Assembly: GCA_950060715.1 (NCBI GenBank)
Contig: CATLVA010000084.1
Location: forward strand, 1 to 6,668
Direction of reading: 5' to 3'
DNA: 6,668 bases
DNA from: an uncultured Oligoflexia bacterium
GTDB lineage: Bacteria > Bdellovibrionota > Bacteriovoracia > Bacteriovoracales > Bacteriovoracaceae
Each line of letters starts with the position of its first letter. Positions within the stretch are counted from its first letter, which is position 1. Below are positions 1 through 5,925 of the stretch, piece after piece. A model generated the notes under the pieces. It did not search any database. It was not told where the DNA came from and was given only the letters and a program-made list of their open reading frames with translations. The position numbers and the translations under genes are program-made.

Positions 1-42
1 ATAGAGGTACATGATCAGGAAAAATTTATGCAGGCGATTTAG
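1..42 (+). CDS. 3' end of an upstream gene (partial, product unknown)
   Basis: Frame 1 is open from the first base and ends at TAG (40-42), giving the 13-residue tail IEVHDQEKFMQAI. The other two plus frames hit stops within the first 14 bases, so this is the only frame a gene entering from the left could use. The tail is hydrophilic and protein-like, but thirteen residues are too few to assign a family. It is followed by 116 bases of non-coding DNA before the next gene, so it is probably a separate transcription unit. It could also be chance open frame. Confidence 0.4.
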   Translation: MEVHDQEKFMQAI

Positions 43-158
43 ATAAAAAGATTCCGGGATTTAGGGGGTTGACCCGACATCACGAGAATATTCTTCAATT
101 GAGCTGAAATTTTTTATGTTATCAATGAGAATAAAGGCATAACACATAAGGAGAATCT
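43..158 (+). promoter_or_regulatory. Leader region of the small secreted protein gene
   Basis: This non-coding stretch lies between the upstream partial frame and the ATG at 159. It ends in a strong ribosome binding site, TAAGGAG (147-153), five bases before the ATG. The best promoter match I can find is weak: CTGAAA (104-109), a 17-base spacer, then GAGAAT (127-132), each with 4 of 6 consensus bases. An alternative is TTGAGC (99-104) with TATCAA (120-125), but its spacer is only 15. The stretch also holds a perfect 10-base palindrome, AGAATATTCT (85-94), and a short G-run/C-run symmetry, GGGTTGACCC (66-75). Either could be a protein binding site, though neither is long enough to be convincing. 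Confidence 0.3.
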
Positions 159-635
159 ATGAAAAAATTATTAATTGCATCTCTTGTTCTGGGATCAATC
201 TCAGCTTTTGCAAATGAGTCTTTAGTATCAGGAGTCATTGCTGAAGTTGAATGTAGTTCGCGAGCTGGACTTGGAGTCATGGGACTTGAGACGATGGAAG
301 ATAATGTAAAAGTAACGACTTATTATAAGGTAGACTCTGATGATTTATGTAGTGCTAGTCAAAAAAGTTTAATGTTCCTAGGATCTACCTCTAAGCTTGC
401 AGCTCTCTCTAGTACAAATACAGGGCTTGTTGGAGCAAGAGACGGCGAAGTTAATTACACTACCTTTAAACTAGAGGGTGATAAAATTGTTGAAATAGTC
501 GCAAACGAATTAGTTTCAGTTAGTGAGTATTACGACGGTCTAGATTCAGAAGAGCGCAGAAACGCGGCAGCGGCTCATAAATGGTACTTTTCAGAAGCTA
601 AGGGCATAGACACTACTAATTGGCCTGATAATTAA
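159..635 (+). CDS. Small secreted protein of unknown function
   Basis: The product has 158 residues. It begins with a classic Sec signal peptide: lysines at 2-3, a hydrophobic core over residues 4-15 and an AFA|NE cleavage site after Ala18, leaving a mature protein of about 140 residues in the periplasm or outside the cell. There is no lipobox and no second hydrophobic segment, so it should be soluble. The mature part has only two cysteines, Cys32 and Cys64, which could form one disulfide. The C-terminal third is alanine- and charge-rich and ends in an aromatic patch (HKWYFSEA, then NWPDN). I do not recognise a family or any catalytic motif. The start is well supported by TAAGGAG five bases upstream. 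The gene stands alone on its strand, and its stop codon (633-635) overlaps that of the converging isomerase gene. Confidence 0.85.
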   Translation: MKKLLIASLVLGSISAFANESLVSGVIAEVECSSRAGLGVMGLETMEDNVKVTTYYKVDSDDLCSASQKSLMFLGSTSKLAALSSTNTGLVGARDGEVNYTTFKLEGDKIVEIVANELVSVSEYYDGLDSEERRNAAAAHKWYFSEAKGIDTTNWPDN

Positions 636-2920
636 AAATTAATATACCGATTGAGATCCATGACCCCAAGTTCGCGGGTCATTGGGTCTTTCGATTTTTG
701 ACTAATTTCCCAAAAAATATCCCAAAATTTTGCATTATCTCTTTTGAGTGCATATTGCTCATAAATTGCCTGTAAATCACTTTTGTTTTTCGCTGCTTTC
801 ATCTTTGAAGTAAAGTCTTTAAGTTCTTTCTTTTTTACCGTGAGTATTAAGTTAATATAACTAGTAGCGGTTCCTTTGATGATATCTGCTGTGTCGTTTT
901 TTCTGTTTCTTCTGTCATCTTCAAAAAATAGCATCGCCACGTTGTAGTGGTCTTTATTATGGATAAGAGTGTAAACTTCTTCTTCAATCTTGATAATAGT
1001 CGCGTCTGGAAGATGTGATACTGCGCTGGCCTTCATTTCTTCTAGTTCGAATACCTTTTGATCTCTATCTTCAAGTTCAGAAACAATCTGGTTTTCTGTA
1101 TAAAAAGTGCTTTTCAAATAAGTGAGAAATTTTTCTTTTTCTAACTCGTTTTTGGTTTTGATGTGTTTTCCTGCGAACATGTAGTTTTTTGTAAGCTTTT
1201 CTTTGGCATCAGAGCCTAGCAGGTCGGTAATTTCCTTTAGAATTGATTCTTCTTTTTCAGGAACCGCTAAATTCCAGGATTTTCTGAGTTTAGTTCTTGA
1301 ATCCTGAGGGAGAAAGCTTAAAAATAAATCTTCTGAGGCAATTCTTGAGATCTCCATAAAAAGCCTTGAATTTACCTGATGAAGAAGTGGACCAAATACA
1401 TTGTACCCAGCTGATAGATTGTAATAAATAGATTCGAATACATGGTAATCTAATACCCAGACGGTTTTTGGAATCCTACCGCGAAGTCCTCTGATAATTT
1501 GAGCACTATCAAAATGCCTATAAATAGTCAGTGTGGTATTGCTATTATCTTTGTCTGATTTCCAAAGCCATGAGCTATCGATAGCATCAATACTTTTAAA
1601 TTTTGCGTCTACAGTTTTCCAATAATTCTCTCTGAAATCCACGAGCGGTGCCAAGTCATCCTTGATTGAGCTTGGAAACTTAATGTTTTTTGTCACTTTC
1701 TCATAGACTGCCTTATCGTTTACCAATACATCTTTTTTCGGGTCAATAAAGAGCACCCAGAAATGATCATTGATAACATTAACAGCAGTTTGACCGCGAC
1801 AAACAGGCCCTTTTATAAAGGTCATAGCGTGATAGGCAGAGTTATCAAGAAAAAATTGATAGCGAGCGCTTGCCGGTATTGATTCAAATGTTTTAAATGG
1901 ATTGCTAGCGTTTCTACCATATGGTGGCATTTCAATAGGTTCTTTATCCCATTTTGCTTGATAAAAATTATCATCCCATTTCTTCATACGTTTTGCACTA
2001 AATGGAAACGGAATATGTCTTTTATGCACAATTGTATGAGTAATGGGTCTTAATCGATAGAAAAAGTTTTTTGAAGGTTTATCAAAGGGGTAGGTAGTGG
2101 CAAGCTCTTTAATAGTTCCCGTTTTCGTTTCACTTCTAACTAACCTGAAAAAAAGTTCAGGTTCATCTTCAAAATAAATACTGGCCAAAAATAGATGCTC
2201 AAAAAGATAGCGACTCGATAGTTTTGCCTTAAGACCATCCCGATTGAAAAAATCTTCCCATTTACCTATTCTCTTATCTAGCGCTTTATCTTCTCGGATA
2301 GACTGCTCTAGACTTAAAAGATTTGGGCCTTTTGCACCTGTATCTAGCCATAATTTAATTTTTTGAATTTCTTCTTGAGTAAGCTTTGGTAGCCCAAAAG
2401 GCATTCGACCTGCGGGATTGAGTTCCCTATATTCTTCCATGCTGTCTTCAGTGGAGTCTTTAATACAGACCCTACTGTATTCAGAGTCATATTTTTTCTG
2501 CTTACCAGATTCAATTCCAGCAGGCGCCGTGATTAAATGTAGCAGTAAGTCTTGAGGTTTTTTCTGAGTCACACTAAAAAAGCCAAGTTTTTGCCACCCC
2601 TCAATATTATTGGCGTCTTGATAAAGTCTCGTTGGTTTTTTTGCATCAACTGAGTTGAAGTCAAATATGTTTTCAGTATGGGCACCTCTAGAAACACCTT
2701 CAAAGCTTGTAAGGTTTAGCTGACAAGGACTATTGTAACAAGAATGGCAAGCGATACATTTTTTATCAAAAATAGGTTGAATCTCAGATGTGTAATAATC
2801 ATTATTATCTGTAAATTGCGAGACCTTGAGTTTTTGGTTTATATTTTGATCTAAGAGATAAAAACCGCAAATGGCAATGATCCCTGCTAAAAGAATTGAT
2901 ACTAAAATTTGTTTTTTCAT
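632..2920 (-). CDS. cti: Fatty acid cis/trans isomerase, heme-containing
   Basis: The protein has 762 residues, close to the roughly 766 of characterised Pseudomonas Cti. Known Cti enzymes are periplasmic heme proteins that convert cis double bonds of membrane phospholipid acyl chains to trans without removing the chains, stiffening the membrane under solvent, heat or other stress. Residues 4-22 form a hydrophobic N-terminal export or anchor segment. A c-type heme motif CIACH lies at residues 55-59, followed by Cys61 and Cys66 in a CHSCYNSPCQL context that I recall as typical of Cti. Met173 in GRMPFGLP, followed by an EEIQKIKLWLDTGA helix, looks like the distal-ligand end of a cytochrome c-like domain (about 45-197). 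The rest is the large Cti-specific region. The ATG at 2918-2920 has AGGG seven bases upstream. It is a single-gene unit. The heme motif implies dependence on the cell's cytochrome c maturation system. The family call is firm; activity in this organism is inferred. Confidence 0.93.
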   Translation of the reverse strand: MKKQILVSILLAGIIAICGFYLLDQNINQKLKVSQFTDNNDYYTSEIQPIFDKKCIACHSCYNSPCQLNLTSFEGVSRGAHTENIFDFNSVDAKKPTRLYQDANNIEGWQKLGFFSVTQKKPQDLLLHLITAPAGIESGKQKKYDSEYSRVCIKDSTEDSMEEYRELNPAGRMPFGLPKLTQEEIQKIKLWLDTGAKGPNLLSLEQSIREDKALDKRIGKWEDFFNRDGLKAKLSSRYLFEHLFLASIYFEDEPELFFRLVRSETKTGTIKELATTYPFDKPSKNFFYRLRPITHTIVHKRHIPFPFSAKRMKKWDDNFYQAKWDKEPIEMPPYGRNASNPFKTFESIPASARYQFFLDNSAYHAMTFIKGPVCRGQTAVNVINDHFWVLFIDPKKDVLVNDKAVYEKVTKNIKFPSSIKDDLAPLVDFRENYWKTVDAKFKSIDAIDSSWLWKSDKDNSNTTLTIYRHFDSAQIIRGLRGRIPKTVWVLDYHVFESIYYNLSAGYNVFGPLLHQVNSRLFMEISRIASEDLFLSFLPQDSRTKLRKSWNLAVPEKEESILKEITDLLGSDAKEKLTKNYMFAGKHIKTKNELEKEKFLTYLKSTFYTENQIVSELEDRDQKVFELEEMKASAVSHLPDATIIKIEEEVYTLIHNKDHYNVAMLFFEDDRRNRKNDTADIIKGTATSYINLILTVKKKELKDFTSKMKAAKNKSDLQAIYEQYALKRDNAKFWDIFWEISQKSKDPMTRELGVMDLNRYINF
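653..699 (+). terminator. Probable terminator of the secreted-protein gene, inside the end of cti
   Basis: In plus-strand RNA, bases 653-666 pair with 676-690. The inner part is a perfect 7-base stem (ATGACCC 660-666 with GGGTCAT 676-682) around a 9-base loop. After a single bulged U (683), seven more pairs follow (653-659 with 684-690), two of them G-U. The stem is followed by TCGATTTTTG (691-700), a U-rich tail. The hairpin begins 17 bases past the stop codon at 633-635. The two G-U pairs would be A-C mismatches in the opposite transcript, which favours action on plus-strand RNA. All of it is also coding sequence for the last residues of the isomerase. Confidence 0.55.
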
Positions 2921-2933
2921 ATTGATGCCCTGT

Positions 2934-2969
2934 TAGACATATATTAATTGTTGAGCAAATCAATTTCAA
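2934..2969 (-). promoter_or_regulatory. Sigma70-type promoter of cti
   Basis: Read on the minus strand, TTGAAA (2964-2969, 5 of 6 consensus bases) is followed by exactly 17 bases and then TAATAT (2941-2946, 4 of 6). Transcription would start near 2934, giving a short leader of about 14 bases that still contains the AGGG ribosome binding site (2928-2931). The spacer is covered by an imperfect inverted repeat with matching ends AATTG (2946-2950) and CAATT (2961-2965), ten bases apart. A regulator could bind there, but the repeat is short and may be chance. Confidence 0.5.
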
Positions 2970-3076
2970 CCTCGAAGTATTGTAGATTTTTACACAAAAT
3001 CTTACTCGAATCACGATTATTTAACTTAAACCGCAACTTAAAATTTTAACAAGTTTAACCCTAAAGAAGGATATGT
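2970..3076 (+). promoter_or_regulatory. Leader of the aldehyde dehydrogenase locus, with AT-rich palindromes
   Basis: This is the plus-strand half of the divergent spacer. It ends in AGAAGGA (3065-3071), a good ribosome binding site five bases before the ATG at 3077. A promoter is not clear: TTTACA (2989-2994) is a good -35 match, but the nearest -10-like word, GATTAT (3015-3020), is 20 bases away. Between 3020 and 3049 there are two palindromes, TTTAACTTAAA (3020-3030) and TTAAAATTTTAA (3038-3049), and a direct repeat of AACTTAAA at 3023 and 3035, spaced 12 bases apart. These could be operator half-sites but also arise easily in AT-rich DNA. Confidence 0.3.
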
Positions 3077-4486
3077 ATGCAAACCGAAACAACTAAGTAC
3101 CAACAAGATGATCATAGTGTGACATTGATAAATCCTGCAACACAAGAGGAAATTAACACTTATAATTTTGATACAGCAGAAGAAATTTCAAAAAAACTGA
3201 ATACTGCTGATGAAGCTTTCAAAAATTGGAAGAAATTATCATTGCAAGAAAGAATTGATCCGATCAAAAGATTTGCAGAGAAACTTGAAAAAAATAAAAA
3301 TGAGATAGCAAAGCTTATGACGACTGAAATGGGTAAGCCTATTTCTCAAGGTATACAAGAAGTCGATCTTTGTATTAGTATCGTAAATTACAGTATCGAT
3401 GCAGCTCCTAGTGCTTTAGAGCCTGAAAAAAGAAAGCTTGAAGAAGGACAAGCTTATGTTACCTATTGTCCCCAAGGAGTTATCCTTTCTATACAACCAT
3501 GGAATTTTCCATTTTACCAAGTTATTAGATACGCTATTCCCAATATAATTGCGGGAAACACAACTCTTCTAAAGCATGCAAAAAATGTTTGAGGTTGTGC
3601 CGCTAAGATTGAAGAACTTCTGACAGAGTCAGGTCTACCAAATGGTGTTTATACTACATTATATGCCAAGTCTAGTGACCTTGAAGATCTATATAGTGAT
3701 AGGAGAGTAAGAGGTGTTACTTTTACCGGAAGTGCCGCAACCGGGAAAAAAGTCGCGGAGTTAGCTGCGAAGAATCTGAAAAAAACAGTTTTAGAGCTAG
3801 GTGGTAGTGATGCTTATTTAATTCTTGAAGATGCAGATATTGATCAAGCAGCTAAAGCTTGTGCTTTTGGAAGACTTGTTAATAACGGAGAGACTTGTAC
3901 TTCGGCAAAAAGATTTCTCGTTATGGATAGTGTTTATGATAAGTTTCGTGAAGCTTTCAAAAAAGAAATGAAAGAAGCACAGCTTGGTGACCCTATGGAG
4001 AAAACTACCAAAGTAGGTCCTATGGCGCGTAAAGATCTACTAGAAAAACTTGATGATCAAGTTAGGGAGTCGCTAGAAAAAGGAGCAACAGTTGTTATGG
4101 GAGGTAATATAGAAAAAAGAAAGGGTTTTTTCTTTCAACCGACCATTTTAGAAAACCTAAAACCAGGAATGCCAGCTTATGATGAGGAGCTTTTTGGACC
4201 AGTAGCGAGTCTTATTAGAGTTGCTAGTTTGGATTAAGCTATCGAAGTAGCTAATTCTTCTCGTTACGGTCTTGCCGGAGGCGTTTTTAGCCGCGATGAA
4301 GACAAAGCAATGAAGATCGCTAGAGAGCATTTAGATACAGGGCAAGTGAATATCAACGGATTTGTGAATGCAAGGCCTAATATTCCATTTGGTGGAGTGA
4401 AAGATAGCGGTTATGGACGTGAGCATGACCACTATAGTTTTCATGAATTTTTAAATATTAAATCAATTAAAGTAATTAAAGAATAA
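3077..4486 (+). pseudogene. Aldehyde dehydrogenase (succinate-semialdehyde dehydrogenase-like), interrupted by two stop codons
   Basis: One reading frame of 470 codons, a normal length for NAD(P)-dependent aldehyde dehydrogenases, runs from the ATG at 3077 to TAA at 4484-4486. It is broken only by TGA at codon 172 (3590-3592) and TAA at codon 387 (4235-4237). All landmarks are present in the same frame: PWNFP with Asn143, the nucleotide-binding FTGSAATG (216-223), general base Glu240 in LELGG, catalytic Cys274 in GETCTSAKR, EELFGPV before the second stop, and FGGVKDSGYGRE near the end. The pattern, with a short N-terminus and LLKHAKNV, resembles the YneI/Sad and GabD type that oxidises succinate semialdehyde to succinate; the substrate is inferred. 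No frameshift or deletion is seen. The first stop truncates the protein before the cofactor site and catalytic residues, so ordinary translation cannot give an active enzyme. The ribosome binding site is intact, which suggests recent decay. Sequencing error is possible but would have to occur twice. Confidence 0.88.
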
Positions 4487-4487
4487 A

Positions 4488-5717
4488 TCATTCAAAACTC
4501 TCAGATGCAAACTGATTGAAGTCTTGCATCTGGGAGTCTTTAGTATTGTTCTCAAACTCGTAATTCCATGGCTCAATATAGCGCATGCATAATTTTTTCG
4601 CTAAAGTAAAGACAGAGTCGTAGCCACCATTTTGAAATCGGCCACCACCGTTCCAGGTTTTACCTTTATTATCTACACAGCTTGATGCCCCTTCACAGTC
4701 CTGACTTGAGTTACCAATGACTTGACCGTAGAGATCACCTCGGTAATTTTTGATGACTTCTACAAGCTCACTTTGGTAAGCGCTGTCTCTGTCATCACCA
4801 TTGATCCACCACATGGCAATTCCCACTCTATTTTCAAAATCTGAATCAGTTAGAAAATTATCCATGATTCTTTTTGGTATGTCAGTTCTGTCAATTACAT
4901 CGTGAACTTCAAAAGCAATGGCCTTATTATCGAAATTTCTGGCCACTATTTTAGCTGCAGCTAAACTAGCATTTACCCAAAGATCAGCAAACTGATCTTC
5001 TTGACCTGAGTTTAAATTGGCAGCAGCAAGAAGAGTTGAGACTGGTACTCCGTTGAAATGTCCCTCAACTCCGTTACTGGTCATTTGAGGCACATAAACA
5101 AGGGAAAGATCAGCTCTATTTCTGTATTGGCCTGCTAGGGCGTTCATCATTATCTCAAGTCTGTTTTGAATTGTTGTGCTCCAATACTTGGGCATATTCA
5201 CTGTAGACTGCCTAAAACTCATTTGAAATGTTTCAATATTATAAGTGGTTTCTAGCCATGAAGGAGACATCTGAGCAGCAATTCCGACAGCATTTCCATT
5301 TACTGAAGTCCAACCACCATGTATAGCGAGGCTCCATTTCTTTCCTGTCGGAAGTAGTGCGAGTTGATCATTAATTCGTGAGAAATCAAAGACTCCTGGA
5401 CTAGGTTCAATCTCGGCCCATGTGACTCGTACAAGTCCACCTTGCATGGTCGCATTAGTAACGGCTCTTCCTGTAAGTACCGATGTATATACGCCTGTTG
5501 GTTTTTCTATATTTGATAGGTTCTGTGTCTTATTGCAAGTTTGTGAATCTGAAGGAGGAACGTCCTCATCATCATCTATTTGATCTGGATTTGATGTATT
5601 TTCTGGAGTCTCCACAATCGATTGCTCTTGAGAGGACTGATCTTCAAGAACTTGTACTTGTTCAGGCGAAAAACAGGAGGATAAAAAAATCAAAGGGAGC
5701 GCGATTAAGGATTTCAT
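4488..5717 (-). CDS. Lipoprotein with a probable TIM-barrel glycosidase-like domain
   Basis: The product has 409 residues. It begins with a lipoprotein signal peptide: a short hydrophobic segment and lipobox LSSC with the lipidated Cys15. Residues 16-60 are a Glu/Asp/Ser/Gln-rich linker that should be disordered and hold the domain away from the membrane. From about residue 74 the sequence has the look of a (beta/alpha)8 glycoside hydrolase: VRVTWAEIEPSPGVFDF (96-112) matches the R..W..iEP.pG.ydf signature common in GH42-like and related barrels. Further strand-end motifs are AIHGGW (131-136), NGVEGHF (215-221), AIAFEVHD (266-273), AMWWING (301-307) and YIEPWN (380-385). Glu270 is a plausible nucleophile and Glu218 or Glu382 another carboxylate. 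The usual Asn-Glu acid/base pair of these clans is not obvious, so activity and substrate are unknown. Cysteines at 61, 341, 347 and 377 could form disulfides. The start is fixed by the lipobox. Shine-Dalgarno support is poor (AGG almost touching the ATG). The gene is a single unit, tail-to-tail with the dehydrogenase locus. Confidence 0.8.
   Translation of the reverse strand: MKSLIALPLIFLSSCFSPEQVQVLEDQSSQEQSIVETPENTSNPDQIDDDEDVPPSDSQTCNKTQNLSNIEKPTGVYTSVLTGRAVTNATMQGGLVRVTWAEIEPSPGVFDFSRINDQLALLPTGKKWSLAIHGGWTSVNGNAVGIAAQMSPSWLETTYNIETFQMSFRQSTVNMPKYWSTTIQNRLEIMMNALAGQYRNRADLSLVYVPQMTSNGVEGHFNGVPVSTLLAAANLNSGQEDQFADLWVNASLAAAKIVARNFDNKAIAFEVHDVIDRTDIPKRIMDNFLTDSDFENRVGIAMWWINGDDRDSAYQSELVEVIKNYRGDLYGQVIGNSSQDCEGASSCVDNKGKTWNGGGRFQNGGYDSVFTLAKKLCMRYIEPWNYEFENNTKDSQMQDFNQFASESFE
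4497..4537 (+). terminator. Long stem-loop at the tail-to-tail junction, inside the lipoprotein gene
   Basis: ACTCTCAGATGCAA (4497-4510) pairs with TTGCATCTGGGAGT (4524-4537) over 14 bases. The only imperfection is a U-G wobble (4501 with 4533) in plus-strand RNA. The loop has 13 bases. It begins ten bases past the stop of the aldehyde dehydrogenase frame and is followed by CTTTAGTATTGTT, a moderate U-rich tail, so it can terminate that transcript. In minus-strand RNA the wobble becomes an A-C mismatch, but UUUU comes directly at the stem's end, so it could act in both directions. In that case it lies over the last 15 or so codons of the lipoprotein gene, and release would fall close to its stop codon. 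Confidence 0.55.
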
Positions 5718-5722
5718 ACCTA

Positions 5723-5751
5723 ATTATCGTATTGTTTAAAGTATGTCTTAA
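5723..5751 (-). promoter_or_regulatory. Candidate promoter of the lipoprotein gene, positioned for a leaderless mRNA
   Basis: On the minus strand TTAAGA (5746-5751, 4 of 6 bases of the -35 consensus), a 17-base spacer and GATAAT (5723-5728, 5 of 6 of the -10) form a well-spaced sigma70-type promoter. Only five bases separate the -10 element from the ATG (5715-5717), so transcription would start at or next to the initiation codon. This fits the lack of a properly spaced Shine-Dalgarno sequence for this gene. Both observations come from the sequence; the leaderless reading is an inference. Confidence 0.45.
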
Positions 5752-5922
5752 TAAAAATTGATAAGTAGTCGTAATTGTGTGGGTATCTTAATCTTTTGAT
5801 CATCATTTAGGCCATTTTTAATGGCATTGTAATAATAATTTTTTAATTTGTCTGAGATAAGTCATGAATAGTTGTATTGCATTATCTTCGTAGGTTAAAA
5901 CATAATAGCTCAGGAGATTTAA
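5752..5922. promoter_or_regulatory. Divergent spacer upstream of the histidine kinase gene
   Basis: This very AT-rich stretch has no convincing reading frame; the longest ATG-initiated one I noticed is nine codons (5864-5893). A perfect inverted repeat, GCCATT-TTT-AATGGC (5811-5825), lies roughly midway between the two divergent starts and could be an operator or a small hairpin. The best -10-like word for the kinase is CATAAT (5901-5906), but its upstream partner TTGCAT (5877-5882, 18-base spacer) matches poorly. A start about seven bases downstream would also leave almost no leader before the ribosome binding site, so I do not assign this promoter firmly. Confidence 0.3.
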
Positions 5923-5925
5923 TTG
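5911..5925 (+). promoter_or_regulatory. Ribosome binding site fixing a TTG start
   Basis: AGGAG (5912-5916) lies six bases before TTG (5923-5925). The codon just before the TTG in the same frame is TAA (5920-5922), so the protein cannot start any earlier. The first in-frame ATG (5950-5952, codon 10) has no Shine-Dalgarno-like sequence at a suitable distance. TTG is therefore the best-supported start. Confidence 0.75.

Noticed and set aside
66..75. GGGTTGACCC as a terminator or strong -35 element
   Set aside because: The stem would be too short with no U-tract, and no -10-like word lies 16-18 bases downstream.
2805..3014. Minus-strand 69-codon open frame overlapping the start of cti
   Set aside because: It lies out of frame over the signal region of cti and its promoter, has no ribosome binding site and no protein-like features.
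3590..3592. Selenocysteine or TGA-to-tryptophan recoding in the dehydrogenase
   Set aside because: The catalytic residue is an ordinary Cys274 elsewhere, conserved tryptophans here use TGG, and a second interruption is TAA, which neither mechanism would read through.
3923..4237. A separate small gene of 104 codons starting at the ATG at 3923
   Set aside because: It is in frame with, and homologous to, the middle of the aldehyde dehydrogenase; the ATG is an internal Met (codon 283) of the broken gene.
5483..5761. Plus-strand 92-codon open frame opposite the lipoprotein start
   Set aside because: It is antisense to the signal peptide and linker codons, and the repetitive acidic linker explains the lack of stops.
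5811..5825. GCCATT-TTT-AATGGC as an intrinsic terminator
   Set aside because: It does not follow a gene end on either strand (both flanking genes point away), and the nearest T-run is over ten bases away; an operator or chance repeat is more likely.
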